NCBI GenBank assembly: GCA_034440615.1
Contig: JAOTOM010004957.1
Location: 62,001 to 126,000 of the forward strand
DNA length: 64,000 nt
DNA from: Ashinkailepas kermadecensis
Taxonomy: Eukaryota > Arthropoda > Thecostraca > Neolepadidae
Direction of reading: 5' to 3'
Shown here in pieces: positions 10,869 through 21,497 of the stretch. The position numbers and the translations under genes are program-made. Each line of letters opens with the position of its first letter. The stretch's first letter is position 1. The notes under the pieces are model-generated. The model saw only the letters and a program-made list of their open reading frames with translations, had not been told where the DNA came from and searched no databases.

Positions 10869-11720
10869 TGAGCCAGAGGCCGCGTCCCCAGCCACCAGCT
10901 GCAGTCCCTGCTGGTGCCTCGCTGTGTCCTGAGCCAGAGGCCGCGTCCCCAGCCACCAGCTGCAGTCCCTGCTGGTGCCTCGCTGTGTCCTGAGCCAGAG
11001 GCCGCGTCCCCAGCCACCAGCTGCAGTCCCTGCTGGTGCCTCGCTGTGTCCTGAGCCAGAGGCCGCGTCCCCAGCCACCAGCTGCAGTCCCTGCTGGTGC
11101 CTCGCTGTGTCCTGAGCCAGAGGCCGCGTCCCCAGCCACCAGCTGCAGTCCCTGCTGGTGCCTCGCCGTGTCCTGAGCCAGAGGCCGCGTCCCCAGCCAC
11201 CAGCTGCAGTCCCTGCTGGTGCCTCGCTGTGTCCTGAGCCAGAGGCCGCGTCCCCAGCCACCAGCTGCAGTCCCTGCTGGTGCCTCGCTGTGTCCTGAGC
11301 CAGAGGCCGCGTCCCCAGCCACCAGCTGCAGTCCCTGCTGGTGCCTCGCTGTGTCCTGAGCCAGAGGCCGCGTCCCCAGCCACCAGTTGCGGTCCCTGCT
11401 GGTGCCTCGCCGTGTCCTGAGCCAGAGGCCGCGTCCCCAGCCACCAGCTGCAGTCCCTGCTGGTGCCTCGCTGTGTCCTGAGCCAGAGGCCGCGTCCCCA
11501 GCCACCAGTTGCGGTCCCTGCTGGTGCCTCGCTGTGTCCTGAGCCAGAGGCCGCGTCCCCAGCCACCAGCTGCAGTCCCTGCTGGTGCCTCGCCGTGTCC
11601 TGAGCCAGAGGCCGCGTCCCCAGCCACCAGTTGCGGTCCCTGCTGGTGCCTCGCTGTGTCCTGAGCCAGAGGCCGCGTCCCCAGCCACCAGCTGCAGTCC
11701 CTGCTGGTGCCTCGCCGTGT
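10869..11720. repeat. 61-bp minisatellite, 14 copies
   Basis: Unit contains gagccagaggccgcgtcccc, agccaccagctgcagtccct and gctggtgcctcgctgtgtcc. Fourteen full copies, differing at two positions (agctgcagt or agttgcggt; gctgtg or gccgtg) that combine in different ways along the array, which suits gene conversion. The 316-codon minus-strand frame is a by-product: 61 is not a multiple of three and all three minus frames are open. Confidence 0.96.
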
Positions 11721-11874
11721 AGCTACTCCGAGGCGACATCTCTCACAGCGCGCAGCAGGCTCGGCAATCAGTTCTCATTGACGGCTGATTCAGCGCATTG
11801 AGACGACGGCGGGAGGTCGGTGCGCCCAGTCCAGCCGCCGTCAGTGGTCACCGGCAGCGTGCGCCGCCGCCTGC

Positions 11875-12190
11875 CGTGACGTGACGTGACGTCACCGGCG
11901 GGCGGTGTGACCGGTGGACGGACCACCCGCCGACCGTGACGCGTGTGACCGTCCGCTTCAGACGGACCACCCGCCGGTCGGGAGACACGCGGCAGACTGC
12001 AGCTGCCCAAAGGCTCGCCAGTCGCGACGTGACGTGACGTGACGTGACGTCACCGGCGGGCGGTGTGACCGGTGGACGGACCACCCGCCGACCGTGACGC
12101 GTGTGACCGTCCGCTTCAGACGGACCACCCGCCGGTCGGGAAACACGCGGCAGGCTGCAGCTGCCCAAAGGCTCGCCAGTCGCTGGTGGT
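11875..12190. repeat. 158-bp direct duplication with gacgt runs
   Basis: The segment gtcaccggcgggcggtgtga is at 11891 and 12049; the flanking ccaccc, gaccgtgacgcgtgtgaccg and ctgcagctgcccaaaggctc parts are also shared. Each copy is preceded by a run of gacgt pentamers, longer in the second copy. A further partial copy of the tail (gcaggctgcagctgcccaag) sits at 12195-12240. Confidence 0.9.
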
Positions 12191-12246
12191 GACGGCAGGC
12201 TGCAGCTGCCCAAGGGCTCGCCAGTCGCTGGTGGTGACGGCGCTGC

Positions 12247-12396
12247 AGATGTGGTCGGCGGACGCTGTGTCTCGGGCACGCTGTCCCGCTCGACTGTCCG
12301 CTTGGGTCACTCGTCGGCCGATGATGTGGTCGGCGGACACTGTGTCTCGGGTACGCTGTCCCCGCTCGATTGTCCGCTTGGGTCACTCGGCGGCCG
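12247..12396. repeat. 73-bp direct duplication
   Basis: Two copies starting gatgtggtcggcggac at about 12248 and 12322, each running through gctgtgtctcgggcacgctg and cttgggtcactcg. Slight divergence between copies. Confidence 0.85.
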
Positions 12397-12468
12397 CTAT
12401 GCTGTTCGTTATTCGGCCGACATTTAGGTGACATAACGATGGCTGCATGCTCACTTTGAACGGCACGG

Positions 12469-12697
12469 GCCGCCCATAGGGTGCCTCTGAGAGCCCACAA
12501 CAGCTCCCGCCAGGTACTGATCCAATGGAGCCGCCCAGAGGGTGCCTCTGAGAGCCCACAACAACTCCCGCCAGGTACTGATCCAATGGAGCCGCCCATA
12601 GGGTGTCTCTGAGAGCCCACAACAACTCCCACCAGGTACCGATCCAATGGAGCCGGCCATAGGGTGCCTCTGAGAACCCACAACAGCTCCCGCGATT
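12469..12697. repeat. 61-bp minisatellite, about 3.7 copies
   Basis: Unit holds ccgcccatagggtgcctctg, agagcccacaacagctcccg and ccaggtactgatccaatgga. Same period as the array at 10869 but unrelated in sequence. Confidence 0.92.
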
Positions 12698-12876
12698 CAC
12701 GGTGTAATATCTTCAGTTCTACTTCTCCCACTCAGAGCTAGATCTGCTCATTTCATTTTGACATTACCAACTTCATCGTAATGCTTCTGAAGAACTCCAA
12801 TCTGTGTTTCAAGACGTGACATTTGCGGTGGCACACAGTTGCGGTGACATTCTCACTCGTGGTCAGCTATACCACA

Positions 12877-13068
12877 CGGAGTGGGGATGGCCGAGTGGTT
12901 AAGGTGTTGAGCTCTGGATACTAACGGTCCCGGGTTCAACACTCGCACCACTTGGGACATTTCCCAATCCCGCGGCCTACCGGCGAAATAGCGTGGGCGG
13001 CGCCATTAGCCGTGATCGTGCATAAAGTGCGTCGAGAACCACCCAATAAACAAACAATAAACACAAAA
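12877..13068 (+). mobile_element. tRNA-derived SINE with perfect 12-bp target duplication
   Basis: The 5' part reads like a class II (Ser/Leu-type) tRNA: an A box within ggccgagtggttaagg and a B box in gggttcaacactc. The body continues for about 110 bp and ends in an A-rich tail (caaacaataaacacaaaa). The element is bracketed by agctataccaca at 12865-12876 and 13069-13080, exactly identical. A/B boxes, A-rich 3' end and a 12-bp direct repeat together are the signature of a retroposed RNA polymerase III SINE moved by LINE machinery. The perfect duplication says the insertion is recent. It is not a working tRNA gene: the acceptor and anticodon arms do not fold properly. Confidence 0.85.
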
Positions 13069-13080
13069 AGCTATACCACA

Positions 13081-13829
13081 AACTTCGTACCGGCAGTCGG
13101 CCATTCGTCCCCGGTATTATGGTACGGTCTTTGGTTCGTATCCCGGAGTCCCAAGTTCGGCATCAGAAAGGGATGCCACCTTTATTTCTGCTTTCAGTGT
13201 TACAATTTGGTGAATGTATCGCTCACTAAAACACTTTTATCTGCAGACATACTTAGAGTCGCGTGACTGCATAAACGCTCTGGAAATGCGCCTGTGATGA
13301 CTGATACACACGGAGATTTGACGTCACTCGCACTTTTAGCACTTGCCCTCGATCGTCCAGCGCTCCCATAAAAGAAGTAGTTTAATACTCGTCATTATGA
13401 GATGCACCATTAGACAAACAAATTCTTCTGACGTCGACTAGCCTGCTGCAAATTTCAGTTCAAAGCCAGAAATCACCTGAAGCTGTCCTACTAATGTTCC
13501 CTACTAATGGTGTCCTGAAAACTTCGTGAACACGACTATTAGGGTACAGAAGTTAATTTCGGATTCGAAATATATTTGACAACAGGGCATTCGATTTTGA
13601 AGAACAATTTTCTCATGTTTGCTGGGACAATACACCTGAATCACTATTTAGTAATTTGTTGGACACGTGTGCAATATTGTTTACGTTGATCAAAACACGT
13701 TCGCATGACCAAGTTATTCAGAAGAATTGTGGCATTGCCGTACCAAAAGTCGCAAGATCAAGGGACTTTGCATAGGACAAGGTATGGCAGCGGGTGTGAG
13801 GCCTGGTGAGTGATTGATGGCATGTGCTG
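13081..13829. other. AT-rich unique sequence with a diverged dispersed repeat
   Basis: At about 13477-13545 lies ctgtcctactaatg followed by gaaaacttcgtgaacacgac, and a related copy lies at about 13998-14075 (ctgtcctaaac, aaaaacttcgtgaaaacgac, ccattatgg). The two look like old copies of one dispersed repeat I do not recognise. No gene seen. Confidence 0.45.
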
Positions 13830-13912
13830 CCAGGCGACGGCAGGCGATGCCAGGTGATGCCAGGTGATGCCAGGTGATGCCAGGCGATGCCAGGTGATGC
13901 CAGGTGCTCCTC
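13830..13912. repeat. 10-bp minisatellite, about 8 copies
   Basis: Unit caggtgatgc with caggcgatgc variants, nearly perfect in the centre. Confidence 0.92.
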
Positions 13913-14584
13913 GGGGCTGCCCTGTCAAGGCGGATAGGCGTTGTCGAATATCGGAGCATCACTTATCTTTATCTGATGCTGCCAACCCGAAATTGGTCAA
14001 TGCTGTCCTAAACGGGTTCTTCAAAAGATGCTCCACTAAAGGAATTCCGAAAAACTTCGTGAAAACGACCATTATGGTGGCTGTGGTGTGTGCGGGGAAA
14101 GAGAGGGGAATGCGGTTGTATCTTGACATTGTAGCATCGGTGATATATCTCAGACAAATTTGATTTTCATGGTAGACTACAACAGCTGTGAGATTTAATT
14201 GTGAAAATAAGTCCCAATAATTCATAATACTTCTTCGACAGTCAAATTTTGTCAGATACCAAGGTGACAATCATATCAAAAGCATCATGAATATAACTCA
14301 TTAAAACATCACAAACGCAGGGTATTATATATATCACGGAAAACTCGAGTTGGTTTGCAATCTGGCGCTGGGAGCGTCAGGGTACCACTGTGTCATGTAC
14401 GGCAGTGCTCAGCACCGTCTGACAAAACAATCTACACCAATGGCCGCCGTCGATCGGCATCTCGACGCTGAGCTTATACCAATGCCGAGCCGTGCGCGTA
14501 GGTGAGACGTTCTACACGCCAAACAGAAGCGGGCCGTTGATGGAACAGACCTCCTCGGTATTTGAGCCCATTATAGGCAGACGT

Positions 14585-14586
<2 letters not shown>
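13913..14586. other. AT-rich unique sequence, no gene seen
   Basis: Holds the second copy of the dispersed repeat mentioned for 13477-13545. Frames of about 100 codons on both strands have no recognisable similarity. Confidence 0.4.
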
Positions 14587-14634
<48 letters not shown>

Positions 14635-14648
14635 TGCGCGCGCGCGCG
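14587..14648. repeat. (GT)n microsatellite with (CG) tail
   Basis: About 22 GT dinucleotides followed by tacgtgcgcgcgcgcgcgcc. Alternating purine-pyrimidine throughout, so Z-DNA forming in principle. Confidence 0.97.
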
Positions 14649-15387
14649 CCACACCTGTGTTTGATTGGTCTATGGTGCGCGTTGAGGAACGTGCTAAAAA
14701 CCGCTCGCGTGAGACACATTCCACACATTCCACAAACATCCACATACTTTCTCTGTGTCCCTGACCTTTGTCATTGATCTTCTCTCTCCATCTCTCTCCG
14801 CCTCCTCCTCTCTGTCCATTTCTTCTCCCGTATCTATGTGTTTGCCCTTCCATTTCCCGACTGCACATTTTCATTCAATCTACGCGTGCATCCTCCTGTG
14901 TTTTCTTCATTGCCAAATTAACATTACACAGCTTGCATCACTCTCTTCTACTACCCTTCTTAACGTCGTCCTTCAAGGACCAAGGTCACCCGCTACAGAA
15001 ACGAGGAATGCATAGATCGCCGGCCATTTTAATGGGGCCTAAAGCGTTCCCATATCTGAGTGACAGCCAAGACGTGAGGGAACCCCGACGAGCCCGGCTA
15101 TTTATGCCGCAGTCGCATGTCACAACACGGCCAGCCCGGTGTCGGTGCCCCGTCTGATGAGGCGACAGCTACTGTCACACTGTCCTGAAGTGGAGCGTCG
15201 CACCGTCACCTGGCAGTGTCGGTCAACAGCCGCCACCCGGACCACGCCCCCTCAACACCGCTCGTCACAATGGCGGGCCGGCCGCAAACGGTAACGTTCG
15301 CCCGCCTCATGACCACCAGGAGTATATGTAATGCTTGTGACAGCTCGTTAAGTAGAGAGTTGTCGACTTCTGGGCATGTCATCAGTG
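14649..15387. other. Unique sequence, pyrimidine-rich start
   Basis: 14755-14860 is strongly pyrimidine-biased (ctctctccatctctctccgc). Frames of up to 129 codons here have no recognisable family. No gene supported. Confidence 0.4.
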
Positions 15388-15566
15388 CCGGCGTCGTTAC
15401 AGCTGACGCCGCCACTACCGGCGCGTTACAGCTGACGCCGCCACTACCGGCGTCGTTACAGCTGACGCCGCCACTACCGGAATCGTCCGCCGGCGTCGTT
15501 ACAGCTGACGCCGCCACTACCGGCGCGTTAGAGCTGACGCCGCCACTACCGGCATCGTCCACCGGC
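15388..15566. repeat. About 30-bp minisatellite, 5-6 copies
   Basis: Units contain gttacagctgacgccgccac and taccggcg, with insertions of atcgtccgccggc in two places. The cagctg and gccggc parts are small palindromes. Confidence 0.85.
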
Positions 15567-15635
15567 GCTAGATGCATATTCACCATTCCAGCAGCGAGCG
15601 TGTGGACATTTGTCGAGCGGCTGTGTGTGGCGGCG

Positions 15636-15745
15636 AGGGGCGTACCACCACCACCTGGCCAATGGCGAGGGGCGTACCACCACCACTGCCTGACCAGTGG
15701 CGAGGGGCGTACCACCACCACTGCCTGACCAGTGGCGAGGGGAGG
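15636..15745. repeat. 35-bp minisatellite, about 3 copies
   Basis: Unit contains ggcgaggggcgtaccaccac and cactgcctgaccagt. Confidence 0.85.
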
Positions 15746-15819
15746 GTGCGCTCCATCTGGCCAGTGCCGGTGGGCCCCTTCGCTGGTGTCCAGGGACAGG
15801 GTCGGCGCGCTGGGTGGCC

Positions 15820-15822
<3 letters not shown>

Positions 15823-15869
<47 letters not shown>
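15823..15869. repeat. (CA)n microsatellite
   Basis: About 22 uninterrupted CA dinucleotides, bounded by ggccactg and ccatcgcc. Confidence 0.97.
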
Positions 15870-16169
15870 ATCGCCAGCCATTCATGCATGCTGGCGATCA
15901 GTTATCGACGAATTCCTGTCTCCAGCCGTCCAGAGATCAGCGCTGTCCATATTTTTCTTTCCAAGAATGCTGCGGATTTGCTGAAGCGGTACATCGGCGG
16001 GCTGGGACGGGGAGCGCAGACAGGGCCGGTAGACCACGTGAATTCTATCAATGCCCGTACGAATAATCTTCCCTCTCGGCTCGCAAATGCTGTGTACCGT
16101 TTTGGGAGGCTACCCTTTGGTACGGCGTCAGAGCTTCGGAGCTTTGAAGTTGCGACAGTGACAAGCGGG

Positions 16170-16582
16170 GTTGCACAGACGCTGGCGCCTTGGGAGTTGG
16201 GAGCGTTACACCGGACGGCAACTGGCGGGATCACAGACGCTGGCGCCTTGGGAGTTGGGAGCGTTACACCGGACGGCAATTGGCGGGATCACAGACGCTG
16301 GCGCCTTGGGAGTTGGGAGCGTTACACCGGACGGCAGCTGGCGGGATCACAGACGCTGGCGCCTTGGGAGTTGCGAGCGTTACACCGGACGGCAGCTGGC
16401 GGGATCACAGACGCTGGCGCCTTGGGAGTTGCGAGCGTTACACCGGACGGCAGCTGGCGGGATCACAGACGCTGGCGCCTTGGGAGTTGCGAGCGTTACA
16501 CCGGACGGCAGCTGGCGGGATCACAGACGCTGGCGCCTTGGGAGTTGGGAGCGTTACACCGGACGGCAACTGGCGGGATCGG
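16170..16582. repeat. 58-bp minisatellite, about 7 copies
   Basis: Unit contains ttgggagcgttacaccggac, ggcaactggcgggatcacag and acgctggcgccttgggag. The spacing gcgcc at 16185 to 16243 fixes the period. Variants ggagcg/cgagcg and caactgg/cagctgg run in blocks. Confidence 0.95.
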
Positions 16583-17837
16583 ACATCGGCCGGTGGGCAG
16601 TGATGCGACACAGGAGCACCTGCGCCGCCTAATGACATTCTCTAGATACGCATGGAGTCCAAAGTTGAGGGGCATTGTTAGCAGATCATTATCAGCACGA
16701 TTTACGTTCCACGGTGCCCATTAAAAGTTCGGAACACCGGCTAAAAACTTGAAGCATCCGGGCTACTGCAAATTCCCGGATGTCTCTCTATATTTCCCGA
16801 TCGGCCGACGCTCGTAAAACGATGCAGAATTTTGTCGCGGACACTTTGCCATTACCGTTCCCATGGCTACTTGACGTCAGGCGACAGGCTTATGTGAAAC
16901 AGAGCTGCAAGGACGTCGGCAGGGCGACATCGATCCGGTGCGACATCTTCACCATGTCACACCGACAGCCTGGGGGTCATGGACCCCCAGGTCATGCCCG
17001 CTGGCGGCACCTTTCTACCTCCGCCAGCGAAGGGGAGGGGGTGCGTCCCCTGGTGTTTTCAAACGAAACGTGCACGAGAAACGAAACGAAAACGGACGCA
17101 TGAGGTGGCACGAGATCTCGCGATTGTCACCCGATTTGCGTGCCTTAAAGGGAGGGTGAGGTGAAGGTGAGGTGAGGTCCAGATGAGGTCAAATGTCAAA
17201 ATTTCGCAAATATCAACACGTTTCACAAATTGATCGCAAACACTTCCTAAACTAGAGCAGATATACACGTTTGATTATTAGCAGGGTGTTCCCGGTATTT
17301 TACGGATGCAATGAAATACCTCAAGCTCCATTTATGGCATAAGCCATGGGTCAGGTTAGGTCAAGGGCCGACGCCGCTGAAAAAGCAATATTTGAAGACC
17401 GTTGTGAGTTTTTCTTGTGACCAAAGTCTAAGAGCGGTTTGCAATGGTGGGAGTGATTCTCGGAGCCCAGCACTGTGCCGATCAACGTCACCACCGGCGC
17501 CCAATTACCCGCTGTGGAACGCCTCCTCAAATGACCACAATAAAGATAGCCGCACGAAACTGTACTCACAATAAACCGGCAATCACGCATCCACATAAAG
17601 CAATTGCCAGCAGCCGGCTCGTAAACGTGGTACGCGGGTGCAATCGACAGGGGTGCAACGGCACAGTGGCTGCCCGGCAACCCAGTCCTCCCAGCTTGCC
17701 CAGTCCTCTAGGTCGAGGGGTGGCATGTCCTCCCACGCCGGGTACGTGTCTACACTGACGCCATGGTCCTCAGGGTGCCTGTCTGATCCTCCAAAGCAGG
17801 AAGTGCTTTCTGGCCGTTGCATGCAAGGGCGTAGTCT
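16583..17837. other. Unique sequence, no gene seen
   Basis: Mixed composition. The stretch 17155-17200 has short ggtgaggtgaggtcc direct repeats. Frames of about 60-110 codons on either strand look random. No RNA gene seen. Confidence 0.4.
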
Positions 17838-18020
17838 GCAAGATCCTTGCACACAGGGGATTTACTCGTGCGTGGGTCTTCCCAGGCCAGATGTACTCCG
17901 TCCCACCCTGCTCTGGCTGGACACGGGGGGTTACTCCTGCGGGGTACCTCCCAGGCCAGATGTGGGTACCTCCCAGGTCAGATGTACTCTGTTCCACCCT
18001 GCTCTGGCTGGACAGGCTCG
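17838..18020. repeat. About 93-bp partial direct duplication
   Basis: The segment cccaggccagatgtactccg, tcccaccctgctctggctgg recurs with small changes around 17970-18015, and a shorter cctcccaggccagatgtggg copy lies between. A nascent or decayed minisatellite. Confidence 0.75.
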
Positions 18021-18326
18021 TGTCCTTTCACATGCAAAGAGCAGCTACAAGTCATCTTTCTCCGCTTTCATCACCTCCTCTTCGATAGCAATGTGTATCT
18101 TGTCCACCGGAAGAGCGAGGCACGAAGAGCAAGGAGCGAGGAGCGACGCACGGCTTGCTCCCTCCCTCTCAGGACCAGTGACTCGGCTGCGGTCCACTCC
18201 GTGGCAGTAGCATAAGTGCGGTCATGATTCCAGGGCTGGGAAGGTCAGTCCAGCTCAGCAAGGAGGGACGGTTACCAGAGTGACAGGATTGGTGGCATGA
18301 CCAGTTCGGTCAGCTGGATGGTGGTG

Positions 18327-19507
18327 ATGCATAGCACCAGAGATACCGAGATACACCGATACGGAGCACCAGAGATACTGAGATACGCCGATATAGAGCA
18401 CCCGAGATACTGAGATACGCCGATATAGAGCACCAGAGATACCGAGATACGCCGATATGGAGCACCAGAGATACCGAGATACGCCGTGGTGATGCATATC
18501 ACCAGAGATACCGAGATACACCGATATAGAGCACCAGAGATACTGAGATACGCCGATATAGAGCACCAGAGATACCGAGATACGCCGATATAGAGCACCA
18601 GAGATACTGAGATACGCCGATATAGAGCACCAGAGATACCGAGATACGCCGATATAGAGCACCAGAGCTACTGAGATACGCCGATATAGAGCACCAGAGA
18701 TACCGAGATACGCCGATACAGAGCACCAGAGATACCGAGATACGCCGTGGTGATGCATAGCACCAGAAATACCGAGATACACCGATACGGAGCACCAGAG
18801 ATACCGAGATACACCGATATAGAGCACCGGAGATACTGAGATACACCGATATAGAGCACCAGAGATACTGAGATACGCCGATATAGAGCACCAGAGATAC
18901 CGAGATACGCCGATATAGAGCACCAGAGATACTGAGATACGCCGATATAGAGCACCAGAGATACTGAGATACGCCGATATAGAGCACCAGAGATACTGAG
19001 ATACGCCGATATGGAGCACCAGAGATACTGAGATACGCCGATATAGAGCACCAGAGATACTGAGATACGCCGATATAGAGCACCAGAGATACTGAGATAC
19101 GCCGATATAGAGCACCAGAGATACCGAGATACGCCGATATAGAGCACCAGAGATACTGAGATACGCCGATATAGAGCACCAGAGATACTGAGATACGCCG
19201 ATATAGAGCACCAGAGATACTGAGATACGCCGATATAGAGCACCAGAGATACCGAGATACGCCGATATAGAGCACCAGAGATACCGAGATACACCGATAT
19301 AGAGCGCCAGAGATACCGAGATTGATTGATTGATTGATTGATTGATTGAGATACGCCGATATAGAGCACCAGAGATACTGAGATACGCCGATATAGAGCA
19401 CCCGAGATACCGAGATACGCTGGCATAGAGCACCCAAGATACTAAGATACACCAATATAGAGCACCCGAGATACCGAGATACCCCGATATAGAGCACCAG
19501 ACATACC
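18327..19507. repeat. 32-bp minisatellite, about 36 copies, with higher-order blocks
   Basis: Unit contains gatatagagcaccagagata and ctgagatacgcc, with act/acc and cgcc/cacc variants. The linker gtggtgatgcatagcaccag interrupts the array near 18322, 18485 and 18747, so blocks of about 5 and 8 units were duplicated together with it. At 19318-19348 an (attg)n tract of seven repeats is inserted between units. Very long minus-strand frames (over 500 codons) come solely from the stop-free unit. Confidence 0.95.
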
Positions 19508-19611
19508 GAGGTGTTGATACAGAACATCGGAGCTACAAAGGTAAGCTGACGCAAAGCACCAAGGAAGCCAGAAAGACAATACATGTGGGGTCGATACCAG
19601 TAGAGTATCAC

Positions 19612-19780
19612 TCCGTGGTACCTTGGAGTCCGTGTCACTCCGCGGTACTGGTACCTTGGAGTCCGTGTCACTCCGCGGTACTGGTACCTTGGAGTCCGTG
19701 TCACTCCGTGGTACTGGTACCTTGGAGTCCGTGTCACTCCGTGGTACTGGTACCTTGGAGTCCGTGTCACTCCGCGGTGT
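19612..19780. repeat. 33-bp minisatellite, about 5 copies
   Basis: Unit contains gtactggtaccttggagtcc and gtgtcactccgcg. The ggtacc core is palindromic. 33 bp is in frame, so three plus-strand frames are open. Confidence 0.93.
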
Positions 19781-20017
19781 CGGGAGTTCCACAGGGCGGC
19801 CGGGGTCGTCACGGTCGGTGGGGTCACGTGGCCGTCAGCCCGGTTATGGCAGGCGCGGTGAAACACTCGGCCGGTGCCGTCCGGTGCGGCGGTATTTAGT
19901 GTACGGCAATCTCGGGCGGCTCTGGCGCCGGGCGGCTCTCGGGCGGCTCTCGGGCGGCCGTGCTCCCGGCGGGCGTCACCTGCAGACAGCTGCATCAGAC
20001 GACCCGACACGCCCGCA

Positions 20018-20192
20018 ACCGGAGCCACGCCTCCAATCGGAGCCACGTCTCCAACCGGAGCCACGCCTCCAATCGGAGCCACGTCCCCAATCGGAGCCAC
20101 GCCTCCAATCGGAGCCACGCGTCCAAGAGGAGCCACGCCTCCAAGAGAAGCCACGCCTCCAAGAGGAGCCACGCCTCCAAGAGGAGCCACGG
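20018..20192. repeat. 18-bp minisatellite, about 10 copies
   Basis: Unit ggagccacgcctccaatc, drifting to ggagccacgcctccaagag at the 3' side. Confidence 0.93.
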
Positions 20193-20224
20193 CGGCCGGC
20201 TCGCTCTGACGGGCGCTCGCTGCC

Positions 20225-20490
20225 TTCGCGCGCCAGGAACCAGCCCGTGTGAGCGCTACTGGGCCAGGTCTGACATCGCGCCAGGAACCAGCCCGTGTGA
20301 GCGCTACTGGGCCAGGTCTGACATCGCGCCAGGAACCAGCCCGTGTGAGCGCTACTGGGCCAGGCCTGACATCGCGCCAGGAACCAGCCCGTGTGAGCGC
20401 TACTGGGCCAGTTGGTTATTTGAGTTTTAGGGCGCATCGACTCGGTTCGGTCATTTAGCGCCCATGCTACTGGGCCAGGTCTGACATCGA
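20225..20490. repeat. 48-bp minisatellite, about 4.5 copies, interrupted
   Basis: Unit contains gcgccaggaaccagcccgtg, tgagcgctactgggccaggt and ctgacatc. The last unit is split at 20411/20466 by the hairpin element; taking out the element and one 13-bp flank restores a normal unit exactly. Confidence 0.95.
20412..20465 (+). mobile_element. Short hairpin mobile element, copy 2
   Basis: A 54-bp insertion, ttggttatttgagttttagg at its start and tttagcgcccat at its end, lying inside a unit of the 48-bp array. It is flanked by gctactgggccag on both sides (20399-20411 and 20466-20478). Because neighbouring array units supply the empty site, this duplication is demonstrably created by insertion. GGGCGC and GCGCCC pair as a stem; inside it, gact can pair with ggtc, giving a longer interrupted hairpin. 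Confidence 0.88.
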
Positions 20491-21255
20491 ACAAGGAAAT
20501 TCTGACGCTGATTGCACACCTACTGGGAGGAAATGTCTATCGTCCACAGAGAAACTGAGCGTAACACACGCCGGCGGTGTTGACTGTGTTTGTTAGTCAA
20601 GCTTAAGTGGAACGTCCATGCTTCTGGACATAGATTCTGTGACTATGCAACGCTTGAGAGAAAATATTTCCGCATCGAATTTTCGTGTGCAATATTCCCT
20701 GCAGCCTACAGGTCATTGGAATGTCATGGAACATTTCCGTGAAGCATGTGTGCCATAAAAACAAAGGCGTCACGATCGTAGCCAAGTACCACCAACCAAG
20801 TACCCTAAGCATATTCTGCGCTCTCGGGATAGACTCTCCGCGGCGCCCTAGACAGACTCTCCGCGGCTCCCAAGTCTCTTGGTCGTTCAGATGGCCTCGG
20901 ACGGGGAACAGATACAATCTTTCGGACTGGCCATAGATTATCGTAGATTATCGTAGATTATTTTCCATCCAGTCGGCCTCGAACGTTCGCCAGGTTCCCA
21001 ACTTACATGTCACATTGTGATAACAGTCGCAGAGGCATGCCTGATGATGAAGTGATGATGGTGACGATGATGATAAGGGTGAAATGATTTAATTGGGCAT
21101 GAGTATGATAATTATTAGCAGTTATATTATCACCCAGACTTGTAGTATTTCGACTGTGGCTCGTGATTGCTATGGTCAGATTTATTATTGATCTGGTGGC
21201 CGTGCCATGCGAAGTTGATTCACTTCTTCTACATCGGGTTGAAGTAGAATACATC
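20491..21255. other. Unique sequence with minor direct repeats
   Basis: cagactctccgcgg occurs twice at 20833-20874 and agattatcgt is repeated 2.5 times at 20935-20960. A run of gatgatg-like trinucleotides lies near 21040-21080. No gene seen. Confidence 0.4.
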
Positions 21256-21297
21256 AGACGCAATGACTATATCAGCCAAGATATAGTCATTGCGTCT
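21256..21297. other. Perfect hairpin, 17-bp stem and 8-nt loop
   Basis: The left arm agacgcaatgactatat (21256-21272) is exactly complementary to the right arm atatagtcattgcgtct (21281-21297), with cagccaag as the loop. A 17-bp perfect inverted repeat this close is very unlikely by chance. It could be the residue of a fold-back insertion, a template-switch event, or a small structured RNA; I cannot tell. Confidence 0.8.
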
Positions 21298-21430
21298 TAA
21301 TTTGCCGCCTTGGAAGCATGGCCTCCTAAGCACTTGTGTCCGACCCTGCGCCCCCATCAAACGTGAAGCAAGTGGTGAAATACGCCAACGAACAACTCGC
21401 ACACTGGTGTAAGTTGTGCCGCCATGTGTA

Positions 21431-21486
21431 TTAGTTAGTTATTTGGTTTTCATGGCGCATCGACTGCAATGGTCATGCAGCGCCCC
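21431..21486 (+). mobile_element. Short hairpin mobile element, copy 3 (diverged)
   Basis: Reads ttagttagttatttggtttt, then catggcgcatcgact, then ggtcatgcagcgcccc. The GGCGC/GCGCC stem and the gact/ggtc inner pairing are kept while the loop differs. Flanks gccatgtgta (21421-21430) and gcatgtgcat (21487-21496) look like a decayed duplication but are not conclusive. Confidence 0.6.
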
Positions 21487-21497
21487 GCATGTGCATG

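Noticed and set aside
10789..11739. 316-codon minus-strand frame
   Set aside because: All three minus frames are open across the 61-bp array, so openness carries no information.
12884..12957. Functional tRNA-Ser/Leu gene
   Set aside because: A and B boxes are present but the acceptor stem does not pair, and the whole segment is part of a SINE with a target duplication.
18255..20190. Minus-strand frames of 392 and 563 codons
   Set aside because: They run through the 32-bp array, whose unit has no stop in any minus frame. Overlapping long frames in other phases and a composition set by the repeat argue against a gene.
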